Assembly (NCBI RefSeq): GCF_000421665.1
Contig: NZ_ATXL01000004.1
Location: 27,380 to 91,379, forward strand
Length of the DNA stretch: 64,000 nt
Direction: 5' to 3'
Origin: Bavariicoccus seileri WCC 4188
GTDB lineage: Bacteria > Bacillota > Bacilli > Lactobacillales > Aerococcaceae
Shown here: one piece after another, positions 36,524 through 45,594 of the stretch
Numbering within the stretch: the first letter of the stretch is position 1
How the letters are laid out: each line of letters begins with the position of its first letter
The notes under the pieces: model-generated
What the model was told of the DNA's origin: nothing
Database searches by the model: none
Seen by the model: the letters and a program-made list of their open reading frames with translations, nothing else
Made by a program: the position numbers and the translations under genes

Positions 36524-38446
36524 ATGACTAATCAGAATATTGTCGTGATTGGTGCAGGCTATGCAGGTATAGCGGCCACCAAACTGATGGCGAGAAAACT
36601 AAAGGGAAAGAAGGATGCAACGATCACTCTGATTGATCGGCATTCCTATCATACAATGATGACCGAGCTACATGAAGTGGCAGGTGGACGTGTCGAACCT
36701 GACGCTGTTCAGTATGACCTGCAGCGTTTATTTTGTCGTAAAAAAAATGTCAAGTTAGTCACTGATACTGTTACGGGTATAGACAAAGAGAATAAAATCA
36801 TTACGACAAAATTAGGGTCCTACCCTTTTGATTACTTAATGATTGGTCTTGGAGGGGAACCCAACGATTTCAATACGCCAGGGGTTAAGGAAAACGGCTT
36901 TACACTTTGGTCAATCGAAGATGCTATTCGTATCCGACACCATATCGAAGACACTGTTTACCTAGCTTCGAGAGAAACCGACCCTGAAAAGCGCAAGGCA
37001 CTTTTGACATTTGTGGTCTGTGGATCTGGCTTTACTGGTATCGAAATGGTTGGTGAATTAGTCGACTGGAAAGATAAGCTAGCAAAAACTTATAAAATCG
37101 ATCCAAACGAAATTTCTCTAAAAGTTGTTGAAGCTCTCCCGACAATTCTAAATATGTTGGATCGCAAAGATGCTGGCAAGGCAGAACGCCATTTAAAGAA
37201 GAAAAACGTTGAGTTAGTTCTTAATTCACCTATTACAGCGGTTGAAAAAGACCATATTATTTTAAAGAATGGGTCTACCATCCCTACTCATACCTTAATA
37301 TGGACTGCTGGTGTCAAAGGGACTGCTGATGCTGCCGATTTTGGATTAGAACCCGCCAGAGGTAACCGTTTAGTAGCTAATAAATATATGCAAGCGGTAG
37401 GATATGAAGATAAAAACATCTACATTGTAGGAGACTTAGCTTACTACGAAGAATTTCCTAACACTCCTACCCCGCAAATTGTTCAAGCTGCCGAACAAAC
37501 CGCACATACAGCGGCACATCATATAATCGCTTCGATTACTGGCGGAGAGGCAGAAGCCTATAAAGGTAATTATCAAGGTTTTATGGTATCAGTTGGGTCA
37601 AAATGGGGTGTCGCAAATCTTTTTGATAAAATTCATCTCAGTGGATTCTTCGCTATCATTATGAAGCATATTGTTAATTTGAAATACTTCTTTGATATCC
37701 GTTCCGGCTACTATATGTGCCAATACGCCCTGCATGAATTTTTCCGTGTCAAAGATGATCGTAATGTGCTTCGGGGTCACAGTTCCAGAAATGGTAATGT
37801 TTTATGGAGTGTCCCACTACGAGTATTCTATGGCTTGGTTTGGTTTATTGAAGCATTCAAAAAAATAGTTGGTGAAGGTAAATGGTTAAGCCCAGATACG
37901 TGGTTTAAAGAAGGCTCATGGTTCGTAGGTGATAGCGTCTTTCCTTGGACATGGGACTATCAAGCAGCGGCAGATGCAGCAAGTGGGGCATCTGATGCTA
38001 CGAGTGCCGCAAGTGGGGCTGCAGATGCTGGAGCAGAAGCAGTTAAAACTGTCTTTGGTTTAAGCTATGCCTATGGTGAGGAGCCTATGCCGGTACTCGA
38101 TTCAGCGCCGGATTGGTTCAATAGCCTCATGCAAGTCTTCATGCCAAATATGGAAGTTGCTCTCTTTTTCCAAAAATTCATGGTCTTCTTTGAACTTGCA
38201 TTAGCAGCATGCTTAATCGTCGGCTTGTTCACATGGTTGTCAAGTGCCGTAACAATCGTACTAGTCATCACATTCTGCTTATCTGGTATGTTCTATTGGG
38301 TTAATATATGGTTTATCTTTGTGGCATTTGCTCTGATGAATGGATCTGGACGAGCATTCGGTTTAGATAAATGGGTAATACCTTGGATACAACAAACACT
38401 TGGAAAATGGTGGTATGGAGTTCCTAAATCGCGATACGGCGAGTAA
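36524..38446 (+). CDS. ndh2: Type II NADH dehydrogenase with C-terminal membrane domain (EET Ndh2)
   Basis: A 640-residue flavoprotein that moves electrons from NADH to a membrane quinone. N-terminal FAD motif VIGAGYAGIAATKLM, second dinucleotide fold FVVCGSGFTGIEMVGEL, TLIWTAGVKG and the FAD motif IYIVGDLAYYEEFP are intact (about residues 1-400). From about 530 onward there are three or so transmembrane helices, as in the Listeria EET enzyme and unlike the soluble respiratory Ndh. A low-complexity Ala/Ser/Gly/Asp linker of about 30 residues (about 480-511) joins the two parts. AGGAGAG precedes the ATG. Divergent from pplA. Confidence 0.93.
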   Translation: MTNQNIVVIGAGYAGIAATKLMARKLKGKKDATITLIDRHSYHTMMTELHEVAGGRVEPDAVQYDLQRLFCRKKNVKLVTDTVTGIDKENKIITTKLGSYPFDYLMIGLGGEPNDFNTPGVKENGFTLWSIEDAIRIRHHIEDTVYLASRETDPEKRKALLTFVVCGSGFTGIEMVGELVDWKDKLAKTYKIDPNEISLKVVEALPTILNMLDRKDAGKAERHLKKKNVELVLNSPITAVEKDHIILKNGSTIPTHTLIWTAGVKGTADAADFGLEPARGNRLVANKYMQAVGYEDKNIYIVGDLAYYEEFPNTPTPQIVQAAEQTAHTAAHHIIASITGGEAEAYKGNYQGFMVSVGSKWGVANLFDKIHLSGFFAIIMKHIVNLKYFFDIRSGYYMCQYALHEFFRVKDDRNVLRGHSSRNGNVLWSVPLRVFYGLVWFIEAFKKIVGEGKWLSPDTWFKEGSWFVGDSVFPWTWDYQAAADAASGASDATSAASGAADAGAEAVKTVFGLSYAYGEEPMPVLDSAPDWFNSLMQVFMPNMEVALFFQKFMVFFELALAACLIVGLFTWLSSAVTIVLVITFCLSGMFYWVNIWFIFVAFALMNGSGRAFGLDKWVIPWIQQTLGKWWYGVPKSRYGE

Positions 38447-38767
38447 GATAATCTACATGATAACTACCTGATCATTTTTAGTAAAAGAAACTAACAACTG
38501 TTCAATCAAAAGTTCAATCAAACAAATGATTCTAGGTCATAATCTTCTACCAAAAGACATAGGGTGGTTCTAGTTTTGCGATTATTGTTTAATCCTACAA
38601 ACACTTTTAGGGTACAACAAGGATCATCAAAACTACCAAACTACCCTATTTTTGATGTACTATCCTCCTATTCGTGCTATTATTAACCAATAAAGTCTTA
38701 CATAAAATGAACACGTTTAGTGTTGCACGATTAGAGCAATCATTAACTCAGTTGTTAATAGATAGGA
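38447..38767. other. ndh2-eetB gap
   Basis: About 320 bp without a gene. It contains a 12-bp tandem duplication (GTTCAATCAAAA, about 38501-38525), the 91-bp inverted-repeat unit at 38559-38649, and an AT-rich stretch that may hold the eetB promoter. No eetA-like frame is present. Confidence 0.55.
38559..38649. repeat. Inverted-repeat unit, MITE-like or large terminator
   Basis: Arms of about 25 nt (ATAGGGTGGTTCTAGTTTTG... and, reversed, ATAGGGTAGTTTGGTAGTTT...) flank about 40 bp. The right arm is followed by TTTTT, so the fold could also end the ndh2 transcript. Confidence 0.55.
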
Positions 38768-38801
38768 GTGAAACGAACGATCATTTTCTTGATCGTTTCA
38801 C
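38766..38801 (+). promoter_or_regulatory. Hairpin between the Shine-Dalgarno and ATG of eetB
   Basis: AGTGAAA and CGATCA on the left pair with TGATCG and TTTCACT on the right, with a 4-nt bulge. The GATAGGAG ribosome site lies just before it and the ATG at 38804 just after it. Confidence 0.5.
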
Positions 38802-39373
38802 TAATGAACCGTAATAGAAAACTCATTTTTATTTCATTATTAGTTGCACAAGGTGTCGTGATTGGTCTGTTTGAAAATATGATTCCCTTTCCATTTGCTG
38901 TCGCTCCAGGCGCAAAATTAGGACTTGCCAATTTAATCACGATGATAGCTATTTTCACAATGCCTAAAAAGCAAAGCTTCTTTTTAGTATGGTTACGTTT
39001 GATTCTGACGACACTCTTAGGGGGAACATTATCAACATTCCTTTATAGTATGAGTGGTGCTATGCTTAGCTATTTTGCCATGCTCCTGGTGAAGAGCTTA
39101 GGGCCAAAGCGTGTGAGTATTATTGGTATCAGTGCAGCAGGTGGTTTCTTCCATAATGTTGGCCAATTATTAACAGCAGCTGTGATTGCAAAAACATGGA
39201 CCGTCATGCTCTATTTACCAATGTTATCTCTAATTGGCATCTTATCCGGTATTGCTATTGGCATTGCTGCAAACTTTTTATTACAACGGGTCTCAACCTT
39301 AAAAGAATTTAGGGAAGCTTACACAGTAGAACAGCAACACGCCGCTTCAGCAAAATTTCTAAGAAATAATTGA
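38768..39373 (+). CDS. eetB: EetB-like Gx-transporter-family membrane protein
   Basis: A polytopic membrane protein of the family annotated as Gx transporter or heptaprenyl diphosphate synthase component I. Landmarks are LLVAQGVVIGLFENMIPFPF, APGAKLGLANLITMIAIF and GISAAGGFFHNVGQL. In the Listeria EET locus this family is EetB, needed for the pathway with EetA. Start is uncertain: the GTG at 38768 (201 residues) overlaps the ribosome site, while the ATG at 38804 (MNRNRKLIFISLLVAQ, 189 residues) matches the family start but is separated from GATAGGAG by a hairpin. It precedes dmkB by 25 bases, in one operon. Confidence 0.8.
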   Translation: MKRTIIFLIVSLMNRNRKLIFISLLVAQGVVIGLFENMIPFPFAVAPGAKLGLANLITMIAIFTMPKKQSFFLVWLRLILTTLLGGTLSTFLYSMSGAMLSYFAMLLVKSLGPKRVSIIGISAAGGFFHNVGQLLTAAVIAKTWTVMLYLPMLSLIGILSGIAIGIAANFLLQRVSTLKEFREAYTVEQQHAASAKFLRNN

Positions 39374-39398
39374 TTATTATTTATTAAAGGAGAAAAAT

Positions 39399-40385
39399 AT
39401 GGACTTACATCCAATGTGGCGCGACTATAAAGATTTAGCTCCAGAGTTGATCCAAGTCCATCAACTCATGAAAGACTCGATAAACTTACAAGATAATCCC
39501 GTTCAACCAGTTTTGTTAGACTTGATTGGTGCTGGAGGCAAATTATTACGTCCTGCTTATCAATTGTTATTGTCTCGCTATGGTCATGATAATGATCGCA
39601 AAAAGGCAATATCGATAGCTGCTGCTATCGAAATGCTCCATACTGCTACTCTCATTCATGACGATATAGTTGATCAAGCAAGTACTAGGCGAAAGAAACC
39701 AACAATTAGTGAACAATTTGATAATGTCACTGCGGTTTATGCTGGCGATTATCTTTTCGTGGTCTGTTTTAAACTAATGTCTAAATATGCTAGTTCTATG
39801 AAGAGTTTGCAGTTAAACTCGATTAGCATGGAAAAAATTCTTTTGGGTGAGCTTAATCAAATGAAAGAGCACTATAATCTAGATATTACAATCAACGATT
39901 ACCTTGCTACCATTACGGGCAAAACAGCTGAACTCTTTTCACTTAGCTGTTTCATCGGCTCCTATGAAAGCGGTACAAGTCTCCGTTTTGCTGAAAAATC
40001 CCGTGACATTGGGAAGAATATCGGTATTGCTTTTCAAATGGTGGATGATATTTTAGATTATACACAAACTAGTTCAACTATTGGAAAACCAGTTCTAGCT
40101 GATGTGAAACAAGGAATCTACTCCCTTCCTTTAATATATGCTATGGAAAGTGGCGATGAGCGGCTTTTAGCGTTATTACACCAAAAAGATAAATTGACTG
40201 ATATAGAAGCTCAAGAACTGTTAGGTCTTGTTCATCAACTTGGTGGTGTTAAAAAGGCACAACAGATGGCAAGTTCTTATACTGAGATAGCCTTAAAGCA
40301 AATCTCCCATTTACCAAACGATGCTCTTCATACAAGGGAAACTCTATCTAAGATTACAAAGCAAATTTTGTATCGAAAAAATTGA
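39399..40385 (+). CDS. dmkB: Polyprenyl diphosphate synthase (DmkB/HepT type)
   Basis: A 328-residue trans-prenyl synthase that builds the side chain for the locus's quinone. The first Asp-rich motif is LIHDDIVDQASTRRKKPT and the second QMVDDILDYTQ; GGKLLRPAYQLLLSRYG carries the pyrophosphate-binding Lys and Arg. GGAG precedes the ATG at 39399. It is the last gene of the ndh2-eetB-dmkB side and ends in a strong terminator. It partners with dmkA on the other side of the cluster. Confidence 0.9.
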   Translation: MDLHPMWRDYKDLAPELIQVHQLMKDSINLQDNPVQPVLLDLIGAGGKLLRPAYQLLLSRYGHDNDRKKAISIAAAIEMLHTATLIHDDIVDQASTRRKKPTISEQFDNVTAVYAGDYLFVVCFKLMSKYASSMKSLQLNSISMEKILLGELNQMKEHYNLDITINDYLATITGKTAELFSLSCFIGSYESGTSLRFAEKSRDIGKNIGIAFQMVDDILDYTQTSSTIGKPVLADVKQGIYSLPLIYAMESGDERLLALLHQKDKLTDIEAQELLGLVHQLGGVKKAQQMASSYTEIALKQISHLPNDALHTRETLSKITKQILYRKN

Positions 40386-40402
40386 GGAAATAACAGTCCT
40401 AG

Positions 40403-40470
40403 TTTATGTCATTTATCTGGTTTATGTCATTTATCTAATTATGTCATTTATCTAATTATGTCATTTATAA
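40403..40470. repeat. 17-18-bp tandem repeat, four copies
   Basis: TTATGTCATTTATCTAA-like units with ATG at 40406, 40424, 40441 and 40458, starting about 20 bp past the dmkB stop and ending before its terminator. Confidence 0.9.
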
Positions 40471-40491
40471 TGTAGCATTTCTAACCATACA

Positions 40492-40531
40492 AAAGAGGAG
40501 GTCGTGATTCTGTTATCACGACCTCCTCTTT
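40492..40531 (+). terminator. Strong terminator of dmkB, bidirectional
   Basis: A perfect 17-bp stem (AAAGAGGAGGTCGTGAT and complement) with a 6-nt loop and U runs on both strands, between the convergent dmkB and penicillin-binding protein genes. Confidence 0.95.
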
Positions 40532-40611
40532 TCTTTATTAGTCACTTCTATTCATTTCTATCACTTATAATCTAGTGATAAATGTCCATTGACTGTTCAC
40601 GTCTATTGGTG

Positions 40612-42693
40612 TTACTCATTTGTATTTGTATCCGTCTCACTGTTGTCCGTCTTTTCGGTCCAATCCTTATTATAATACAAATCAAACACTTCATAAGCAA
40701 CCGACTGTGCCAATGTTTCGATACTTGTGTCTTCGCTTTGATAAGGAATTACTACTGAAATCACAAATTCTGGATCATCATATGGGGCATATCCTACAAA
40801 TGTTGAGTTGATTACAGAATCGCCTTTATGTTCTTCTAATGGGCCATCATAGAATGCTTCTGCAGTACCTGTCTTACCCGCAACATCATGATTAAAATTA
40901 CTAAAATCGCCTCTAGCAGTCCCTTGACTCCCGTGGGTCACGAGATGTAGTCCTGCTTGGACCCGTTCAATCTGATCTTGTGTAGCTCCGATGTGATTCA
41001 TCACATTTGGTTGGATAGCTGTTTGAATGCCACCTAAACCGCCGTCCTCGCTAGTTCCTCGAATAGCTTTCACTAAACGTGGTGAGACACGAACCCCGTC
41101 ATTGGCGATTGTTGCCATGTATTGGGTGATTTGCAACGGAGTATAGAGATCATATTGTCCATAAGCAAAGTCCAAAGCATAGAATGTTTCCCGCGATTGT
41201 CCTTGGTAACCAACAGATTCATTAGGAAGATCTATACCAGTTCTGACTCCCAAACCAAACTGAGCGTAATACCCTCTCAATTTATCAAACACAACTGGAT
41301 CTATATTCAAGGTTCCACCTTTTTTATAGGTGTTTTGCCCGCCCATTCTCATGGCTAGTTTCATCATATAAACATTTGAAGATCTTTCCAGGGCAGTTAA
41401 GTCGTTTAGTTCGATTGATCCGTTACGGTTAAATATAGAGCTCTTTGGTTGTGACCCTTGAAATTGGAGAGGCTCATCAACCATCGTGTTATCATCTAGA
41501 GTAATCACATTGTCCATATATCCCGCTAACACAGTCGCTGCCTTGATAGCAGAACCCATTCCATAACTGGTATTAGCAGTCCCTAAAGCATCATCAGTGA
41601 TTTCATTTGTTAACCTACCATCCTCAAAACCTTTTTTCTTACCGACCATGGCATAGACATCACCATTTTTAGGATTCATAGCTGTTATATAGACTCTATC
41701 GGCAAACGGACTTTTTAATTCTTTCAAAGCATTTGTAGCTATTTGCTCAACTTGTCGTTGAAAATCGGAATTGATGGTTAACAACAAGTTGTCGCCTTTC
41801 TTACCTTCATAAACTTCCTCAGTTGTCACTACTTCATTTGCCGTATTTGTCGTGCTTTTAACTTGCCGTTTCGTTCCAGCTAAAACATCCTCATATTGTT
41901 TCTCGAGATAACTACTTCCGATCCGGTCGTTTAAGGAATAACCTTTACTCAATAATTCTTTCACACGATCTTCTGGGAGACCAGTTTGCTCATTCGTAAC
42001 ATTCCCAAAAATACTACGCAGTAAATCATCTTGAGGATATTCGCGATCCCAATCTGTTGCGACTGAGATACCACTCATCTGCGCTAAATGCTCATTAACG
42101 ACCGCGACTTCTTCCTCAGTTACACCATCATTTTTGATAGTTACAGTGGCAAGGGCAGATGCCTGATTCATTTTTTTAAAGATAGCCACAGCAATAAGAT
42201 TGGTCCCGCCATAACCGATATCTTCTTCCTTAATCGTTTCTAACTGCTTTTCATACAAATCTCCACCTGTTAATGACTTTGCACTTTTTGGTGTCCTCTT
42301 AGCTAATTCATTGGGATTTGAAGCAGCCCAGAAATCTTTGCGATCCCTTTCTGTGACATTGTCGGTATCAATTGTTACAAACTTGCTTAGTTGTGTCGCT
42401 ATATCAATCATCTCTGATGGTGATTGGTCAGTTAACCTAGTATAAGTGATTGATTTTTTGGCTTGGTTTCCAACCAAGACATTTCCCAAACTATCATATA
42501 TCAATCCTCTTGGAACGGATAAAGATGTTGTGGTAGTTTCTGTTCTCTTTACTAGAGCATCGAATTCGGAGCCTTTGACGATCTGCAAGTAACTCAGACG
42601 AATGATTAAGATCGAAAACGACAGAAATACGATTACAAAGAGCAGGTTCAATCTAAATGGAATATGTGACGCTTTTTTATCTTTTGGATTCAT
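40612..42693 (-). CDS. Class B penicillin-binding protein (PBP2b/PbpA-like transpeptidase)
   Basis: A 693-residue cell-wall transpeptidase. One N-terminal membrane anchor (about residues 14-36), a dimerisation domain (about 50-300), and the transpeptidase domain with SxxK (SAIK, near residue 376), SxN (SSNVYM, near 438) and KTG (AGKTGTAEA, near 604), all intact. It would crosslink peptidoglycan, probably in elongation with the RodZ-like system. The tail is Asp/Thr/Asn-rich. Convergent with dmkB. Exact paralog (PBP2b versus PbpA) cannot be told from sequence alone. Confidence 0.92.
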   Translation of the reverse strand: MNPKDKKASHIPFRLNLLFVIVFLSFSILIIRLSYLQIVKGSEFDALVKRTETTTTSLSVPRGLIYDSLGNVLVGNQAKKSITYTRLTDQSPSEMIDIATQLSKFVTIDTDNVTERDRKDFWAASNPNELAKRTPKSAKSLTGGDLYEKQLETIKEEDIGYGGTNLIAVAIFKKMNQASALATVTIKNDGVTEEEVAVVNEHLAQMSGISVATDWDREYPQDDLLRSIFGNVTNEQTGLPEDRVKELLSKGYSLNDRIGSSYLEKQYEDVLAGTKRQVKSTTNTANEVVTTEEVYEGKKGDNLLLTINSDFQRQVEQIATNALKELKSPFADRVYITAMNPKNGDVYAMVGKKKGFEDGRLTNEITDDALGTANTSYGMGSAIKAATVLAGYMDNVITLDDNTMVDEPLQFQGSQPKSSIFNRNGSIELNDLTALERSSNVYMMKLAMRMGGQNTYKKGGTLNIDPVVFDKLRGYYAQFGLGVRTGIDLPNESVGYQGQSRETFYALDFAYGQYDLYTPLQITQYMATIANDGVRVSPRLVKAIRGTSEDGGLGGIQTAIQPNVMNHIGATQDQIERVQAGLHLVTHGSQGTARGDFSNFNHDVAGKTGTAEAFYDGPLEEHKGDSVINSTFVGYAPYDDPEFVISVVIPYQSEDTSIETLAQSVAYEVFDLYYNKDWTEKTDNSETDTNTNE

Positions 42694-42998
42694 AATGGAA
42701 ATACTCTACCTCTTTTATCTTCTGTTTCCTCGTAGTATACAGTATACCAAAAAATACTATTGGATGTGATAAGAAGTTTTTTCTTTATCGAAAAATTAAA
42801 TCTCACTCACTCCAGATATCTGCTTACTGATTATTTTAGAAATAACTTCAGCTATTTTCTCTAGCTATTTTCTCTAGCTATTTTTCTCCAGATGTTAACT
42901 TCAGATAGCAATAATACTATGAACTAACACTACAAAATAAAGTTACAATACAGTCACCTTTTCTATGCTATACTGAGAGATATACTGAAAGGAACGAT
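42694..42998. other. Divergent region between the PBP and helicase genes
   Basis: 305 bp, AT-rich, with the 13-bp repeat at 42850-42889 and a plus-strand -10 TATACT about 25 bp before the helicase ribosome site (AAAGGA). No gene seen. Confidence 0.5.
42850..42889. repeat. 13-bp tandem repeat, three copies
   Basis: AGCTATTTTCTCT at 42850 and 42863, and a slightly longer third copy at 42876. Confidence 0.9.
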
Positions 42999-44297
42999 AT
43001 GATGAATTTTAAAGCATTAAACTTATTACCAGAGTTACAACATGCAATCAGTGATCTTGATTTCTATGAAATGACTCCAATACAAGAAATGGTTATTCCC
43101 AAAATACATAACAACGAAAGTGTTATTGGTCAATCAAAAACGGGAACTGGAAAAAGTCATAGTTTTTTGATTCCTTTGATCAATCACATCAATGCTAGTG
43201 AACCAGTTACTCAGGTCATAATCACATCCCCAAGCCGTGAATTGGCAACACAACTTTTTGCTATGGCGAAAGATTTATTGAAATACCTACCTGATATCAA
43301 AGCAACCCTAGCCATTGGTGGGACTGATAAGGCTAAACAGATTAACCACCTGATGAAGACGCAGCCTCACCTAGTCATTGGAACACCTGGTCGAATATAT
43401 GACTTGATGAAGGAGAACGCTTTACTCACTCAATCTGTTTCGTATTTTGTGGTAGACGAAGCTGATATGACACTCGACATGGGCTTTTTAAAATTGGTGG
43501 ACGATATTGCTACGCGGCTTTCAACAGATCTGAAAATGTACGCGTTCAGTGCAACTTTACCTCAACAGCTGATGGTATTTCTAAATAGATATATGGCACA
43601 CCCTGATATCATAAAAGTCAATACAGAGAATCTAATTTCAGATACAGTGACTAATTACTTAATCAATATACGATCTCAAAACGAGACAGCACTCTTGTAT
43701 GATCTCTTGACACTAGGTAATCCATACCTAGTCTTGATATTTGCAAACACCAAGCAACGTGTCGATGATGTGCATAAGGCCCTAACGGAGAGAGGTCTTA
43801 CCGTTGCCAAGATTCATGGCGATATTCCCGCAAGAGAACGACGTAGAACTATGAATCGCGTTAAACAATTAGAATTTCAATACGTCGTCGCCACAGATCT
43901 CGCGGCTCGTGGTATTGATATCCCAGGAGTTTCTGAGGTTATCAATTTAGATGTTCCTAGAGAATTAGAGTTTTTCATCCACCGGGTCGGTAGAACTGGA
44001 AGACAGGGCGTCGAAGGCACAGCCATAACTTTTTACCATCCTGACCTTGAACCCGCTATTTCAGCTCTTGAAAAAAGAGGAATTAGTTTTGAGGAAGTCA
44101 CTTTAAGGAATGGTCAACTAGTATCGGTTGATACACGGCATAAAAGAGAGCGACGAAAAAGAGCTACTACTGATGAAATCGGTACACAAACTCGAGGGTT
44201 TATCAAAAAGAAAAAGAAAACTATAAAACCTGGCTATAAACGTAAAATCAAGGAACAAATCAAAAAAGAGAAACGCCAAAATAGACCTTCTAAATAA
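42999..44297 (+). CDS. DEAD-box RNA helicase (CshB-like)
   Basis: A 432-residue ATP-dependent RNA helicase. Motifs in order: the Q-motif FYEMTPIQEMVIPKI, motif I SKTGTGKS, PSRELATQ, TPGR, DEAD (VDEADM), SAT, ATDLAARGIDIPG and HRVGRTGRQG. The last 60 residues are strongly basic (KRKIKEQIKKEKRQNR), which suits RNA or ribosome binding. Length and tail resemble Bacillus CshB/YqfR, a cold-shock helicase, but the paralog is not certain. Own transcription unit. Confidence 0.92.
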   Translation: MMNFKALNLLPELQHAISDLDFYEMTPIQEMVIPKIHNNESVIGQSKTGTGKSHSFLIPLINHINASEPVTQVIITSPSRELATQLFAMAKDLLKYLPDIKATLAIGGTDKAKQINHLMKTQPHLVIGTPGRIYDLMKENALLTQSVSYFVVDEADMTLDMGFLKLVDDIATRLSTDLKMYAFSATLPQQLMVFLNRYMAHPDIIKVNTENLISDTVTNYLINIRSQNETALLYDLLTLGNPYLVLIFANTKQRVDDVHKALTERGLTVAKIHGDIPARERRRTMNRVKQLEFQYVVATDLAARGIDIPGVSEVINLDVPRELEFFIHRVGRTGRQGVEGTAITFYHPDLEPAISALEKRGISFEEVTLRNGQLVSVDTRHKRERRKRATTDEIGTQTRGFIKKKKKTIKPGYKRKIKEQIKKEKRQNRPSK

Positions 44298-44613
44298 CTA
44301 ATTAACCACTGAGTCATCACGTTTATCATTATTTTTAAAAGGTAGGAACATATTGAAGGGCTACGACATACTGGATTGTCGTAGCCCCATATTTATATAT
44401 TTGTACTATTTTAGTGGTGACATATTAGTCGTGACATATTAGTTGGTTACATACGCCCTCTTCATTCACCAAAATCTTTTCAAACAGTAACTATAACTTA
44501 TAGCCAAGATAATAGTATAAGTAATGGTAGCTACTATAAAATTAGCTAAAGCACAAGAATATACGCTAGAGTACTAGCCGAGATACAAGCTATGATAAAC
44601 TCTATTGTAAACT
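44298..44613. other. Gap between helicase and DUF1189 genes
   Basis: 316 bp between convergent genes. It holds the hairpin at 44358-44387, a 14-bp tandem duplication of GTGACATATTAGT (44417-44444) and AT-rich sequence with no other feature. Confidence 0.5.
44358..44387 (+). terminator. Terminator-like hairpin after the helicase gene
   Basis: Perfect 11-bp stem GGGCTACGACA / TGTCGTAGCCC with an 8-nt loop. The following U tract (CATATTTATATATTT) is weak. Confidence 0.65.
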
Positions 44614-45372
44614 TTAAGATACATTTCTTTTGGTGATCTTAAATGTTCTATAAGTTAAATACAGTATCAAAGCAGCTCCTATAAAAACACTAGAAGATGT
44701 CGAAAAATGGGTGCTTTCTAAAATGGCCATGACGCACACTGGCATGATGCTTAACACACTAGTTAACCTTCTAAACGCATTTGGAGCTATCATAATCCCC
44801 ATTGAGGTAGCTACAATCATCACCAAAATACGATAGAACCATTGTATAACAAGCATCATCAAACAACAAAAGAGATACAGTATCGCCATATAGAAGAAGA
44901 AATAAACATACCGTAATTGAACCGTTGTTTTTATAAATTGCTGTAATACTTCCGTATTCAGTGGACTGATCTCTTGATAATCTAGTAACATGGTTGTATC
45001 CATCCCGGCTATTTGCATATGATGTCTTGTCATATTTACTGTTAATAGCCCAGAAGAAGAATTCGTCACTGGTGGTTTACTCTGGTCCGTTACCGTCAGA
45101 ACAAAAGTGTCAGAGTAAAATACAAAAGGTTTTTCCCCATCTAATAAGGTAAGTTCTGAATCATCGTTCAATTCAAAAGCTGGAACTGCCGTTTCTAGTT
45201 GTCTAAGGTCTGTTCCAAATTGTTTTAATAACAACCAACCATCAAAGACTAGTGGTAACATCGAAATAAAAGCTAACAAAAAAAATATTTTGCGGTAAGT
45301 TGGTTCCTTCATCCGCAACGTTATATTTAATTTTTGAGGTTCAAATAATAGGACTTTAATTAGATTCAGCAT
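44614..45372 (-). CDS. DUF1189-family membrane protein
   Basis: 252 residues from the ATG at 45372, nine bases after GAAGG; upstream extensions lack a ribosome site. A first membrane helix (FFLLAFISMLPLVFDGWLLL) is followed by an extracellular region of about 110 residues and by four to five more helices, with a basic tail. This is the DUF1189 pattern of small Firmicute membrane proteins of unknown function. Divergent from zwf. No catalytic motif is visible. Confidence 0.75.
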   Translation of the reverse strand: MLNLIKVLLFEPQKLNITLRMKEPTYRKIFFLLAFISMLPLVFDGWLLLKQFGTDLRQLETAVPAFELNDDSELTLLDGEKPFVFYSDTFVLTVTDQSKPPVTNSSSGLLTVNMTRHHMQIAGMDTTMLLDYQEISPLNTEVLQQFIKTTVQLRYVYFFFYMAILYLFCCLMMLVIQWFYRILVMIVATSMGIMIAPNAFRRLTSVLSIMPVCVMAILESTHFSTSSSVFIGAALILYLTYRTFKITKRNVS

Positions 45373-45594
45373 GATCCCGTTCCCTTCTTCTCTTAAGTGT
45401 ATGATACTTTTTAAGAAGGTGCAATCTATAATTACTACACCAAAAAAGACTTTAATAATTCTCCTCATTCTTCGCTTATTGTACTCCAAATAGTATACTA
45501 AAAAGAAGAGGCAACAATTTCCATAATAGACAGTAGACATATTTTAAGCTAAACTTATATGGAAAATCAAATGTGATCAAAGGAGCGTTTTGAC

